Of a stretch of DNA of 50,943 bases, positions 18,053-26,872 are shown in pieces. The stretch is taken from NCBI GenBank assembly GCA_964556425.1, contig CAZKWC010000016.1:1-50943 (forward strand), in the 5' to 3' direction. Position 1 is the first letter of the stretch. Every line of letters begins with the position of its first letter. This DNA is from JALQUL01 sp964556425. Lineage in GTDB: Bacteria > Pseudomonadota > Gammaproteobacteria > Burkholderiales > Burkholderiaceae_C. A program made the position numbers and the translations under genes. The notes under the pieces are model-generated. The model was not told the origin of the DNA, did no database searches, and was given only the letters and a program-made list of their open reading frames with translations.

Positions 18053-18678
18053 ATTAAAACCTTTAGCACATAAGTGAAACTACGCAATTTTCGTATTGGT
18101 ACAAGCAAGCACCTAGCAGCCTAGCTTCTAATCGTAAAAATGCTACTGTTTGGATTGGCGGACTTGATTCAAATTTTTAATCTCATTTATTTTGAGTTTT
18201 TAAAATTTTCCTACTACACCATGTCAATTGGTAACACTCTTACCATCCTAAAGTTTGTGTTGCATTAGGGCTTGATTGAGAGAGAGATAAAGATTCTTTG
18301 TATAAGCTCGATAAAAGCCTCGCATGGATTTTATTTCCAGCGTATTTAGCACTCAAAACTACAAGTTTAAATAAGTGATGTTACCTGCACCTATATTATC
18401 CTCTTGCAATTGTAAAATGTTTATTACATAAAGAATGAATTAATATTTCTATTAAATGTATATCACAATTAATTATGCTATAAAATAATTAAACTACTTA
18501 CTAATTAACTGTTTTTTTAGATATTTACCAATTAAAAGTTTTTTACCACTAGGTCAAATGATAATTTTTTAATAATCCGAAAAGTTATTAAAATAATATG
18601 TGTAAATCTAGTTAAAAATTGTAAAATTTTACAATTAAAGTTGTATTTTATTTCGTAAATGTCGTTACCTTACACGTC
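18053..18678. other. A+T-rich 626-base intergenic region between divergent small genes
   Basis: It separates the leftward secreted repeat protein from the rightward HTH gene and must hold both promoters. Visible structure: a GGTAA-CACTC-TTACC hairpin near 18231, a half-site AATTGTAAAAT near 18409, and the perfect palindrome at 18617-18636 (listed separately). No open frame with coding character was found. An unannotated small RNA is possible but nothing identifies one. Confidence 0.5.
18617..18636. promoter_or_regulatory. Perfect 20-base palindrome, candidate operator of the HTH gene
   Basis: AATTGTAAAATTTTACAATT is an exact inverted repeat ending 42 bases before the ATG of the HTH protein. 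A matching half (AATTGTAAAAT) recurs about 200 bases upstream near 18409. The position and symmetry fit an autoregulatory site. Strong A+T bias makes chance palindromes likelier here, but 20 exact bases is long. Confidence 0.45.
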
Positions 18679-19077
18679 ATGACAGAAAAGTTAGAATTTT
18701 CCAAACGATTAAAAGAATCCATGGTCAAGGCGGGTTATCAACCGCGGGCCGTGGTGCTTGAACGCGAGTTCAATTCCCGCTATTGGGGTGCTCCTGTAAC
18801 CGCCCAAGGTTTAAGGCGATGGCTGCTTGGTGAGGTCATTCCTGCCCAAGATAAGCTGGTAGTTTTAGCCGAGTGGTTAAAAGTAGAGCCCAATTTTTTG
18901 CGCTACGGCACTGGTGCTGGGGACAAAATTGCAGATTATCATTTAGTGTGGAAAACACAATTTGGACATCAAGAACAAGAAGTTTTTGATGTGTTTTTAT
19001 CATTGCCGGCCGAGCATCGCAAAATTCTAAGAGAGGTGATTTTGAATTATGCAAAAGGCTGCAATGTTAAAACTTAA
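18679..19077 (+). CDS. Small XRE/Cro-like helix-turn-helix protein
   Basis: 132 residues. Residues 5-75 read as a Cro/CI-type HTH: FSKRLKESMVKAGYQPRA, then VTAQGLRRWLLGEVIPAQDKLVVLAEWLKVEPNFLRYG, where AQGLRRWLLGE sits at the recognition helix. The C-terminal half (VFLSLPAEHRKILREVILNYA) resembles the short helical end of phage-type or orphan regulators. No toxin, phage or partner gene adjoins it, and the next gene is 344 bases away on the other strand. It is probably a transcription regulator. The 20-base palindrome just upstream suggests it controls itself. Targets are unknown. Confidence 0.75.
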   Translation: MTEKLEFSKRLKESMVKAGYQPRAVVLEREFNSRYWGAPVTAQGLRRWLLGEVIPAQDKLVVLAEWLKVEPNFLRYGTGAGDKIADYHLVWKTQFGHQEQEVFDVFLSLPAEHRKILREVILNYAKGCNVKT

Positions 19078-19365
19078 ATTTTTACCGAAAAACTTTTTTG
19101 ATATTCCATTATTTATTCATTTTAGCTAGAAAAAAATTAATCAGTTAATATCTCGTTTTTATAAAAAAGGGGGTAAAAATCTATGGTTGTACTATTTTAA
19201 AACAATGATTTTCTAACTACATAGAGTTATTTGTATAGCATGTACATTAATTAAAGCCAAATAATTCGATGGTGTATTCAATTAACTTTGTAAATAATGA
19301 TAAGCTTATATACTAAATTAGTAGCTACAATAAATGCTAAACGACCGAGTCAAAATAGGGTTGAT
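19078..19365. other. A+T-rich spacer after the HTH gene
   Basis: About 290 bases between the HTH stop and the bidirectional terminator. It is very A+T-rich, with no open frame or strong hairpin recognised. Confidence 0.5.
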
Positions 19366-19402
19366 AAAAAAAGGGTTCACTTTTTGTGAACCCTTTTTTA
19401 TT
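19366..19402. terminator. Bidirectional rho-independent terminator (fabI and HTH gene)
   Basis: The stem GGGTTCAC/GTGAACCC with a 5-T loop is bounded by an A run on the left and a T run on the right, so it can end transcripts from either strand. It sits 20 bases past the fabI stop. Confidence 0.88.
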
Positions 19403-19421
19403 ACCACTAGTGCGGATTTTT

Positions 19422-20210
19422 TTACAGACTATCAGCAGCAACACCTACGCCTTGGCTGTAACCACAATCGACATAGCTAATTTCAGAGGTCATGCCACTG
19501 GCTAAATCACTGAATAAAAATGCTGCTACATTGCCCACTTCATCAATCGTCACATTACGACGTAGCGGGGTAGCAGAAGCCACTGAGCTTAATAATTTGC
19601 TAAAGTCTTTAATGCCACTAGCTGCCAAAGTTTTAATGGGGCCAGCGCTAATACCATTGACACGAATGTTTTTAGGGCCTAGGGCTTCTGCTAGGTAGCG
19701 CACAGAGGCTTCTAGGGATGCTTTGGCCAAGCCCATTGTGTTGTAATTAGGAACTGCACGTAAAGCACCTAAATAGCTTAAGGTTAACAATGAGGATTTG
19801 TCATTGAGGTAAGGTAGGGCAGCACGAGCCAAAGCTGGGAAGCTATAGGCACTGATATCGTGTGCAATGCGGAAATTTTCACGAGTACAACCATCTAAGA
19901 AATTACCTTCTAATGCTTCACGGGGTGCAAAACCAATGCTGTGCACAAATCCGTCAAATTTTGGCCAATTTTGGCTTAAATCTGCAAACATTTTGTCGAT
20001 TTGTTCATCGCTACTCACGTCGCAGTCAAAAATAAGGGTAGAGTTGAATTCTGCAGCAAAAGCTGTGATACGGTCTTTAAATCGTTCGCCTACATAACTA
20101 AAAGCTAGTTCTGCCCCTTCACGATGACAAGCTTTAGCGATACCATATGCAATAGAACGGTTGCTTAAAACACCCGTGATTAATAATTTTTTTCCGGATA
20201 AAAAACCCAT
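19422..20210 (-). CDS. fabI: Enoyl-[acyl-carrier-protein] reductase (NADH) FabI
   Basis: Last step of each fatty-acid elongation cycle, reducing enoyl-ACP with NADH in the cytoplasm. With the start at 20210 (MGFLSGKKLL, preceded by AAAGGGG about 8 bases upstream) it is 262 residues, the same as E. coli FabI. The frame stays open 14 codons further up, but that extension lacks a ribosome site and homology. Conserved residues keep E. coli numbering: Tyr146, Tyr156 and Lys163 (Y-x6-K in YNTMGLAK), with the atypical SDR cofactor loop ITGVLSNRSIAYGIA at the N-terminus. It is divergent from the yejA-type gene, with 62 bases between start codons. Confidence 0.96.
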   Translation of the reverse strand: MGFLSGKKLLITGVLSNRSIAYGIAKACHREGAELAFSYVGERFKDRITAFAAEFNSTLIFDCDVSSDEQIDKMFADLSQNWPKFDGFVHSIGFAPREALEGNFLDGCTRENFRIAHDISAYSFPALARAALPYLNDKSSLLTLSYLGALRAVPNYNTMGLAKASLEASVRYLAEALGPKNIRVNGISAGPIKTLAASGIKDFSKLLSSVASATPLRRNVTIDEVGNVAAFLFSDLASGMTSEISYVDCGYSQGVGVAADSL

Positions 20211-20272
20211 AATATTTGGCCCCTTTTGATTCTGATTGAACATTTTGAACAATTTAATGCAACAATTGTCGC

Positions 20273-22099
20273 ATGCAACAGTCCATTTTTAAATTCATTC
20301 TGATTTTAGCCTTAATTTTTGTTTCAAACACAAAGGTTTGGGCCCAGCATGGCTATGCCTTGTGGGGCAAGCTTAAATACTCGGCAGGTTTTTCTCACTT
20401 TGACTATGCCAATATCAATGCACCCCAACAAGGTGAATTGCGTTTAGTGAGTAACTTACGCACTAGTACCTTTGATAAATTCAATCCTTTTACCATTAAA
20501 GGTAATTCGCCCGCCTATCTTAGCAATTTAATGTTTGACAGTTTATTAACTGGCTCACTTGATGAAACTGCATCGGCTTATGGGTTGTTGGCTCAAGAAG
20601 TCAAGGTGAGTGCTGATGGCTTGAGTGCTACTTTTGTATTGCGGCCTAATGCCAAGTTTCATAATGACCAAGCCGTAACCGCTCAAGATGTTTTATATAG
20701 CTTTGACACTTTAAATGGCCCGTTTACCTCACCAGGCTATAAAACTTTATTAGCGGACGTAGCCAGTGCCAAGGTGCTTAATCCCAGCACGATTGTGTTT
20801 TATTTTAAAAAGGCCAATCGAGAGTTGCCATTAACTGTGGGTGGCTTGCCGATTTTTAGCCGTAGTTGGGGTTTGGATAAAACCACCCAAAAAAGCAAAT
20901 CCTTCGATCAAATAATTCAAGACCCGCCAATTGGCAGTGGTCCCTACAAAATTGGTGCTTTCCAGTGGGGCAAAGATATCACCTATGTTAAAAATAAAAA
21001 TTATTGGGCAAAAGATTTAAATGTGCGTAAAGGCCATTTTAATTTTGACAAAATTACCGTCAAAATTTACAAAGACAACACCGCCAGATTAGAAGCCTTA
21101 AAAGCGGGAGAATTTGATTTAATGCGATTTTTTTCGGCAGGGGATTGGGCTCGCCGAGTAAATGGTAAACGTTTTGATAGTGGTGAATTGGTTAAAAAAG
21201 AGTTTGCCCATCAGCAGCCTAGTGGTTTTCAAAGTTATGTTTTTAATACCAGAAAACCATTGTTGCAAGATGTGAGGGTAAGGCAGGCTTTGGGTTTGGC
21301 CCTAGATTATGAATGGATGAATCGGCAGCTTTTTTATAATTCCTATGCGAGGGTGAACGGTATGTTTGGCAATACTGATTGCCAAGCCACAGGACTACCC
21401 AGCCCTCAAGAGCTCCAAGTATTGCAAGCATTTAAAAATACTACTCAGTTACCCCCATCGGTTTGGGGACCTATGGCCTTAGCCCCAAGAACTGATGGTC
21501 AGTTTAGCTTGCGTCAAAATTTGCGTCAGGCCAAACAATTATTAGCCGATGCAGGTTGGACGGTACAAAATGGTGTGCTTAAAAATGCAAAAGGCCAAGT
21601 TTTTAGTCTTGAATATTTAGATAGTAGTGAAAGTTCTATTCGAGTGATTAGTCCTTGGATGAGAAACCTAGAAAAACTAGGTGTGCAATTGCAGTTTAGA
21701 AGTGTTGATTTTTCTTTATATCAACAAAGACTACAAAAATTTGATTTTGATATTACTTCCATTGCTTACGGTGGCACTCACAATCCTGGGCAAGAATATG
21801 TAGAAATGTTCGGCAGTAAGGCCGCTGACATTGAAGACTCGAGTAATTTATCGGGCATAAAAAATCCTGCGATTGATGCACTGCTAAATCAAATGACATC
21901 TGCTTCTTCTTTAGAGGAGTTAAAACCAATTTGTAGAGTTTTAGATAGGTCGGTGGCTCATTTACACCTTATGGTGCCGCAGTGGTTTGGAAACAGCCAT
22001 AGGATGGCCTATAACGCCCAACGTTTAACTTTTAATCCAACAGTACCTCCCTATATTTCAGGTGAAGGCTGGGTGATTGAAAACTGGTGGAGCAAATAA
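20273..22099 (+). CDS. yejA: Periplasmic peptide-binding protein, YejA type (SBP family 5)
   Basis: 608 residues with a signal peptide (FKFILILALIFVSNTKVWA) and the SBP_bac_5 fold used by oligopeptide ABC importers: an NPFTIKGNSPAYLSNLMFDSLL segment near 75, ATFVLRPNAKFHNDQAVTAQDVLYS near 115, and a conserved C-terminal lobe with VPQWF. HGYALWGKLKY right after the signal peptide is typical of YejA. It is the first gene of a four-gene operon with two permeases and a double ATPase, separated by only 2-3 bases or overlapping. Yej systems import peptides and, in enterobacteria, microcin C-type peptides. The substrate of this one is inferred only from family. Confidence 0.92.
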   Translation: MQQSIFKFILILALIFVSNTKVWAQHGYALWGKLKYSAGFSHFDYANINAPQQGELRLVSNLRTSTFDKFNPFTIKGNSPAYLSNLMFDSLLTGSLDETASAYGLLAQEVKVSADGLSATFVLRPNAKFHNDQAVTAQDVLYSFDTLNGPFTSPGYKTLLADVASAKVLNPSTIVFYFKKANRELPLTVGGLPIFSRSWGLDKTTQKSKSFDQIIQDPPIGSGPYKIGAFQWGKDITYVKNKNYWAKDLNVRKGHFNFDKITVKIYKDNTARLEALKAGEFDLMRFFSAGDWARRVNGKRFDSGELVKKEFAHQQPSGFQSYVFNTRKPLLQDVRVRQALGLALDYEWMNRQLFYNSYARVNGMFGNTDCQATGLPSPQELQVLQAFKNTTQLPPSVWGPMALAPRTDGQFSLRQNLRQAKQLLADAGWTVQNGVLKNAKGQVFSLEYLDSSESSIRVISPWMRNLEKLGVQLQFRSVDFSLYQQRLQKFDFDITSIAYGGTHNPGQEYVEMFGSKAADIEDSSNLSGIKNPAIDALLNQMTSASSLEELKPICRVLDRSVAHLHLMVPQWFGNSHRMAYNAQRLTFNPTVPPYISGEGWVIENWWSK

Positions 22100-22101
22100 A
22101 C

Positions 22102-23136
22102 ATGTTAGCTTATATCTTTAAAAGATTGTTACTCATGATTCCAACTCTGTTTGGAGTTTTGGTACTTACCTTTGTTATTTTGCAATTTGTGCCAGGTGGC
22201 CCTGTCGAACAATATCTGGCCCAAGCCAAAGAGGGTATTGGTGCTAGTACAGAGGGCGGAGGTAGTGGTAGCATTTATCGTGGTTCTCAAGGCATGGACG
22301 AAAAACGTCTTGCTGAAATCAAAGCTTTATATGGTTTTGACAAATCTGCCCCAGAGCGATTTTGGCAAATGTTGGTGCAGTTTTCAAGCTTTGATTTAGG
22401 CAGAAGTTTTTATCAAAATAAAGATGTTGCTGAATTGATTTTTGAAAAACTACCGGTGTCCATTACCTTGGGTTTATGGACTTTTTTAATTAGCTACGGA
22501 GTGGCCATTCCGTTGGGTATTCGCAAGGCGGTAAGAGCAGGTAGTCGTTTTGATTTAATCACCACTTTTATGGTTTTATTAGCTTATGCTTTACCTGGCT
22601 TTATTTTGGGGGTGGCTTTGCTGGTGGTGTTTGGTGGTCAGTTGCAGTGGTTTCCGTTACGGGGTTTGGTCTCTAGTAATTGGGCTGATCTATCTTGGCC
22701 TGCCAAAATAGTCGACTATTTATGGCATATTGTTTTGCCTATTAGTTCTATGGTGCTGGGCAGTTTTGCAGGCATAACCATGCTTACTAAAAATTCATTT
22801 TTAGAAGAAATTAGAAAACAATATGTGTTGACTGCTAGAGCAAAAGGTTTGTCTGAGCAACAGATTCTAAGAAAACATGTGTTGCGCAATGCTCTTTTAC
22901 CTATTATGACGGGTTTCCCTGCTGCCTTTATTGGTGCATTTTTTGGTAGTTCATTGTTAATAGAAACTTTGTTCTCGTTAGATGGCTTAGGGCTTTTATC
23001 TTATGAGGCGGTGATTAGGCGAGATTACCCAGTCGTCATGGGCACTTTATTTTTGTTCACCTTAATCGGTTTGTTTACCAAGTTGATTTCAGATTTGTCA
23101 TATGTTTGGGTAGACCCAAGAGTTAAATTGGATTAA
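22102..23136 (+). CDS. yejB: Peptide ABC transporter permease, YejB type
   Basis: A 344-residue inner-membrane permease. The start MLAYIFKRLLLMIPTLFG at 22102, 2 bases after the yejA stop and with GGAG about 9 bases upstream, is preferred over an in-frame ATG 5 codons earlier that overlaps yejA. It has the DppB/OppB layout: an N-terminal membrane helix, a periplasmic loop with the GLxxxx-rich insert SIYRGSQGMDEKRLAEI typical of YejB, then five helices with the EAA loop (AKGLSEQQILRKHVLRNALLP). It pairs with the next gene to form the translocation pore. Confidence 0.93.
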   Translation: MLAYIFKRLLLMIPTLFGVLVLTFVILQFVPGGPVEQYLAQAKEGIGASTEGGGSGSIYRGSQGMDEKRLAEIKALYGFDKSAPERFWQMLVQFSSFDLGRSFYQNKDVAELIFEKLPVSITLGLWTFLISYGVAIPLGIRKAVRAGSRFDLITTFMVLLAYALPGFILGVALLVVFGGQLQWFPLRGLVSSNWADLSWPAKIVDYLWHIVLPISSMVLGSFAGITMLTKNSFLEEIRKQYVLTARAKGLSEQQILRKHVLRNALLPIMTGFPAAFIGAFFGSSLLIETLFSLDGLGLLSYEAVIRRDYPVVMGTLFLFTLIGLFTKLISDLSYVWVDPRVKLD

Positions 23137-23139
23137 GGT

Positions 23140-24192
23140 ATGAGCAATAATCATCTTCATAACTCTAAAAGACCCTCAAGCCTAAAGAGGGCTTGGTTAC
23201 AGTTTAAAAAACACAAATTAGGTTTATATAGCCTTTATTTATTAATGTTTTTGGTTTTGCTAAGTTTGGTTGCCGAGCTAGTCTCTAACGATAAACCCTA
23301 TTTAGTCAGGTATGAGGGGCAGTTGTATGTGCCTATTGTGCAAGATTACCCAGAAACTGTTTTTGGCGGTGATTTTTCTACTCCTACCGATTATCTCGAT
23401 CCGTTTATACAAGCACAGTTTTCCAAACCTGGTAACTGGGCTATTGAGGCACCCAATCCCTATGGTCAAAAAACCCTGCATTATTTTGCAAAATTACCTA
23501 ATCCTGCTCCGCCCAGTACAGACAATATTTTAGGCACTGACGATAGAGGCCGCGATTTATTTGCACAACTTTTATACGGCTTTAGAGTGAGTATTTTGTT
23601 TGCACTGGCTTTAACGCTGAGTGGCGTTGTATTGGGTATTTTGATTGGTGCTATTCAGGGATATTTTGGTGGAAAACTAGACCTTTATACGCAGAGGTTT
23701 TTAGAAGTTTGGGGTTCAATGCCAGAACTTTATTTATTGATTATTTTTAGTGCTATTTTAAAGCCCAGCGTCATGCTATTGCTTATTTTGTTAAGTTTGT
23801 TTGGTTGGATGGGTCTGTCCGATTATGTACGAGCCGAATTTTTGCGTAACCGTCAGCTTGATTATGTAAGAGCAGCTAAAGCACTTGGTTTGAGTCATTT
23901 TCAAATTATGTGGCGCCATATACTGCCCAATAGTTTAACTCCAGTGATTACATTTTTACCGTTTAGAATAAGTGGTGCTATTTTGGGTTTAACTGCGCTT
24001 GATTTTTTGGGCTTAGGTGTACCTCCCGGAACCCCTTCACTTGGAGAGCTATTGGCCCAAGGTAAAAATAATATTGATGCTTGGTGGATTTCTTTATCTA
24101 CTTTTGTGGTGCTTACTGTCACACTTTTGTTATTAACATTGGTAGGTGATGCTCTGCGTGATGCCTTAGACCCTAGAAAGGCACAATCATGA
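23140..24192 (+). CDS. yejE: Peptide ABC transporter permease, YejE type
   Basis: A 350-residue inner-membrane permease of the DppC/OppC class, starting 3 bases after yejB. A cytoplasmic N-terminal SLKRAWLQFKKHKLGLYSLY precedes the first helix. A long periplasmic segment (about 50-125) contains the family phrase LGTDDRGRDLF. The EAA coupling loop is RAAKALGLSHFQIMWRHILP. Its end overlaps the ATPase gene by 4 bases (ATGA), so translation is coupled. It forms the heterodimeric pore with the YejB-type subunit. Confidence 0.93.
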   Translation: MSNNHLHNSKRPSSLKRAWLQFKKHKLGLYSLYLLMFLVLLSLVAELVSNDKPYLVRYEGQLYVPIVQDYPETVFGGDFSTPTDYLDPFIQAQFSKPGNWAIEAPNPYGQKTLHYFAKLPNPAPPSTDNILGTDDRGRDLFAQLLYGFRVSILFALALTLSGVVLGILIGAIQGYFGGKLDLYTQRFLEVWGSMPELYLLIIFSAILKPSVMLLLILLSLFGWMGLSDYVRAEFLRNRQLDYVRAAKALGLSHFQIMWRHILPNSLTPVITFLPFRISGAILGLTALDFLGLGVPPGTPSLGELLAQGKNNIDAWWISLSTFVVLTVTLLLLTLVGDALRDALDPRKAQS

Positions 24193-25796
24193 GTACGATG
24201 TTATTAGATGTCCAAAACCTTTCTATTCAAATTGGTCAAGCAACCGTTTTACACCCCTTAAGTTTTCAATTAAAGAAGGGTGAAAAACTAGGTTTATTAG
24301 GCGAGTCGGGTTCGGGTAAAACTATTACTGGTTTGGCCTTAATGGGCTTATTAGACCCACAAATAGCCAGTGTAAAAGGCCAGGTGCTCTGGCAAGGCAA
24401 AAATTTATACGGGCCTGAAAATAAAAATTGGCAAAGCATTCGCGGCTCTGAAATAGCCATGATTTTCCAGGAACCAATGACGGCACTTAACCCGCTAATG
24501 ACAGTAGGACAACAGATTGCAGAAGTAGTGCAGTTGCATCAAGGCTTGTCGGCTCAGGCAGCCCTCAAAATGGCTCAAGAGTTAATGGCTTTAACGCGTA
24601 TTCCTGATGTGAAGCAAAAATCTTTGGCCTTTCCGCATCAGTTGTCGGGCGGACAAAGGCAAAGAGTCATGATTGCCATGGCCCTGGCAGGAAAACCCAA
24701 ATTATTAATCGCCGATGAGCCCACTACCGCCCTTGATATTGTGGTGCGTACTGAAATAATGGAATTGCTGAATCAGTTACAAAAAGACCTGGCATTAAGC
24801 GTGATTTTAATTAGTCACGACATTGATTTAGTGCGTTCATTTGTAGATAAAGTAGTGGTGTTAGATCATGGTTGGGTATGTGATGTAGGCACTCCAGAAC
24901 AAGTATTTTTACACTCTAGTCATATCGCTACACAAAATTTGTTAAGAGTACACCTACGGCCTGAAAGTCTTGATAGTGAGCTTCTTGCTCAAAAGTCAGC
25001 AGCGCCTGTTTTACAGGTACAAGATTTGTCGGTTGATTATGTGCTACCCCGAAAAAATTGGAAGTTTTGGCAACCGACTCCTATTTTTAGGGCATTAAGC
25101 CAAGTTTCGTTTGATTTAAAACCAGCTCAAACCTTGGCTGTCGTGGGCGAGAGTGGTTCCGGTAAAACCAGCCTAGCAATGGCAGTGTTAGGGTTGATTG
25201 AGTCAAGCGGCCTGATTCAAATTAATCAAAAGACTTGGCAGGGCAGAGCCGCTGACAAAAAACAATTAAGGTCAGAAATACAGGTGGTGTTTCAAGACCC
25301 ATTTTCTTCTTTGTCACCCCGCTACAGTATTGCGCAAATCGTCTCAGAAGGCTTATTACTGCATCATCCTGCCTTAAGTTCTTCTGAAGTAGAAACTCGT
25401 TTGCTTGCAGCGCTGGCAGATGTAGGTCTAACCGAGGCGCAGTTTCCCAATTTATTAGAGCGTTACCCACATGAGTTTTCTGGCGGGCAAAGACAAAGAA
25501 TTGCAATAGCGCGGGCCTTAATATTAAATCCAAAAATTTTGGTTCTTGATGAACCAACCAGTGCTTTAGATCCTAGTGTGGCCCAACAGGTATTGGCTTT
25601 ATTACACAATTTACAAGTTCAAAAAGGACTGAGTTATTTGTTAATTACCCATGATTTAAATGTGGTGCAAGCGATGGCGCATTGGGTGGTGGTGCTAAAG
25701 TCTGGGCAAGTGATCAAGTCACAAGCTTACTCTGCAGGGCTGTCTTTTGTTTCGGAATTGAATGAAATAGACAGTACTTTTGATTCGGCGGGTTGA
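24189..25796 (+). CDS. yejF: Peptide ABC transporter ATP-binding protein with two ATPase domains, YejF type
   Basis: 535 residues with both nucleotide-binding domains in one chain, as in E. coli YejF. Domain 1 (about 1-255) has Walker A GESGSGKTITG, signature LSGGQRQRVMIA and Walker B LLIADEPTTALD. Domain 2 (about 275-520) has GESGSGKTSLA, FSGGQRQRIAIA and ILVLDEPTSALD. Both sites look catalytically complete. It drives import through the two permeases upstream and ends the operon; a hairpin with a T9 tract lies about 105 bases downstream. Confidence 0.95.
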   Translation: MSTMLLDVQNLSIQIGQATVLHPLSFQLKKGEKLGLLGESGSGKTITGLALMGLLDPQIASVKGQVLWQGKNLYGPENKNWQSIRGSEIAMIFQEPMTALNPLMTVGQQIAEVVQLHQGLSAQAALKMAQELMALTRIPDVKQKSLAFPHQLSGGQRQRVMIAMALAGKPKLLIADEPTTALDIVVRTEIMELLNQLQKDLALSVILISHDIDLVRSFVDKVVVLDHGWVCDVGTPEQVFLHSSHIATQNLLRVHLRPESLDSELLAQKSAAPVLQVQDLSVDYVLPRKNWKFWQPTPIFRALSQVSFDLKPAQTLAVVGESGSGKTSLAMAVLGLIESSGLIQINQKTWQGRAADKKQLRSEIQVVFQDPFSSLSPRYSIAQIVSEGLLLHHPALSSSEVETRLLAALADVGLTEAQFPNLLERYPHEFSGGQRQRIAIARALILNPKILVLDEPTSALDPSVAQQVLALLHNLQVQKGLSYLLITHDLNVVQAMAHWVVVLKSGQVIKSQAYSAGLSFVSELNEIDSTFDSAG

Positions 25797-25876
25797 AAAC
25801 TCATTTTTAGTTGTATTTAATGCCAAGATACCGAAGATTTTTAGTGCTAAGGCTATACAAGTACTAGAAATTTCGT

Positions 25877-25882
25877 TATAAT
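25877..25882 (+). promoter_or_regulatory. Candidate -10 box upstream of rimP
   Basis: A perfect TATAAT, but the matching -35 position (around 25854-25859, TATACA) is poor. If active, its start site near 25889 would lie just ahead of the hairpin-T9 structure, making that hairpin an attenuator of the rimP operon. Confidence 0.35.
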
Positions 25883-25901
25883 TAAGGCTGTTAGATGAAA
25901 C

Positions 25902-25929
25902 GGGCTTCGTTTAGACGCCCTTTTTTTTT
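25902..25929 (+). terminator. Terminator-like hairpin with T9 run between yejF and rimP
   Basis: GGGC and GCCC arms around an 11-base loop (TTCGTTTAGAC), followed directly by nine T. It may end the yejABEF-type operon, act as an attenuator for rimP, or both. The short 4-base G+C stem makes efficiency uncertain. Confidence 0.55.
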
Positions 25930-26020
25930 GGGTTTTGAATTTTTATTCGTTAAAAAAATTTCAAATCACCCTTAAAACCACACACTTGAGGCTAGGCGCA
26001 AGTGAATTTGTTGGTTTGTC

Positions 26021-26046
26021 TTCTCACCGCCTTAGGGGCGGTGAAG
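26021..26046. repeat. G+C-rich hairpin in the rimP leader
   Basis: TCACCGCC/GGCGGTGA arms (26024-26031, 26037-26044) with a short TTAGG loop, inside CTTC...GAAG. No T run follows, so it is not a simple terminator. The preceding TTTGTTGGTTT also precedes the palindrome after putA (near 4960), a weak hint of one dispersed element family. Confidence 0.55.
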
Positions 26047-26145
26047 TCGTTTGTACTTAGCAATTTTATATTGACTAAATAAAACGGTTACGCCAAGCAC
26101 AAACGGTGCTAATTTGGCATTATTTCTTCATAAAGGGCATTATCG

Positions 26146-26802
26146 GTGGCATTGCAAGACATAGTTTCCCAGACGGTTTCTGGCTTAGGGTATGAGTTAA
26201 TCGAACTTGATCGTTCGGCGGGCGGCATGTTGCGCATTACAATCGATTTGCCATGGCAAGCCCCCGCAGCTGGCGAGGTGGTTCAAGAGCAATTTATTAA
26301 TGTGGAAGACTGTGAAAAAGTCACGCGTCAATTGTTATTTGCCTTAGAGGTTGAGGCTATAGAGTTTAAACGCCTAGAAGTTTCCTCTCCTGGTATTGAT
26401 CGTCTTCTTCGCAATGCCAACGATTTTAAACGTTTTGCAGGCGAAATCATTGATATCACATTAAGGCAGCCGGTAGGTGAGGCGGCCCAAGGTTTGGTCA
26501 ATGCCAATCGTAAAAAATTTAGAGGTTTGTTGCAGGCCACTGAGCTAGAGCAGGAGTGGGAAATTGTTTGGCACGACGAACCTAAGGTGCCACATGCAAA
26601 ACCCAACCGCAAATTAGCAGCGGGTCAAATTTCAAAATCTAAGAAAAAAGAAATTATCGATCAAGTGCTGCGTTTTAATTTAAATGAATTGCGTGATGCC
26701 CGATTGGCTCCTATTGTTGACTTTAAAGGTCGCCGATCTGCCCCAGGTTCTAGTGATGGTTTAAGTGATGCTGATGCTGCATTCGATGCAGATTCAGAAT
26801 AA
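26146..26802 (+). CDS. rimP: Ribosome maturation factor RimP
   Basis: Needed for 30S subunit maturation. 218 residues from a GTG start with AAAGGG about 8 bases upstream. The N-terminal alpha/beta domain (LGYELIELDRSAGGMLRITID, then VEDCEKVTRQLLFALE) and the SSPGIDRLLRNANDFKRFAGE motif are typical. The C-terminal SH3-like domain carries inserts, and an Asp/Ser/Ala-rich tail (about 195-218) extends well beyond the ~150-residue E. coli protein; longer RimP is common in betaproteobacteria. It is the first gene of the rimP-nusA-infB-rbfA-truB-typA run. Confidence 0.93.
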   Translation: MALQDIVSQTVSGLGYELIELDRSAGGMLRITIDLPWQAPAAGEVVQEQFINVEDCEKVTRQLLFALEVEAIEFKRLEVSSPGIDRLLRNANDFKRFAGEIIDITLRQPVGEAAQGLVNANRKKFRGLLQATELEQEWEIVWHDEPKVPHAKPNRKLAAGQISKSKKKEIIDQVLRFNLNELRDARLAPIVDFKGRRSAPGSSDGLSDADAAFDADSE

Positions 26803-26872
26803 AAGTTTCGATATAGTTGATGCAAAAAACTAGATCTTTAAGTTCAAAATATTGTTGTGAGGGAGTTGAGTT

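Larger units (their letters stand above)
25797..26145. other. 349-base leader region upstream of rimP
   Basis: It holds a candidate -10 (TATAAT, 25877-25882), a terminator-like hairpin (25902-25929) and a second G+C-rich hairpin (26021-26046). No tRNA was recognised, although some bacteria carry a tRNA gene ahead of rimP. The mix of promoter, early terminator and later hairpin would allow attenuation of the nusA operon, which is known to be autoregulated in enterobacteria. Confidence 0.5.
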
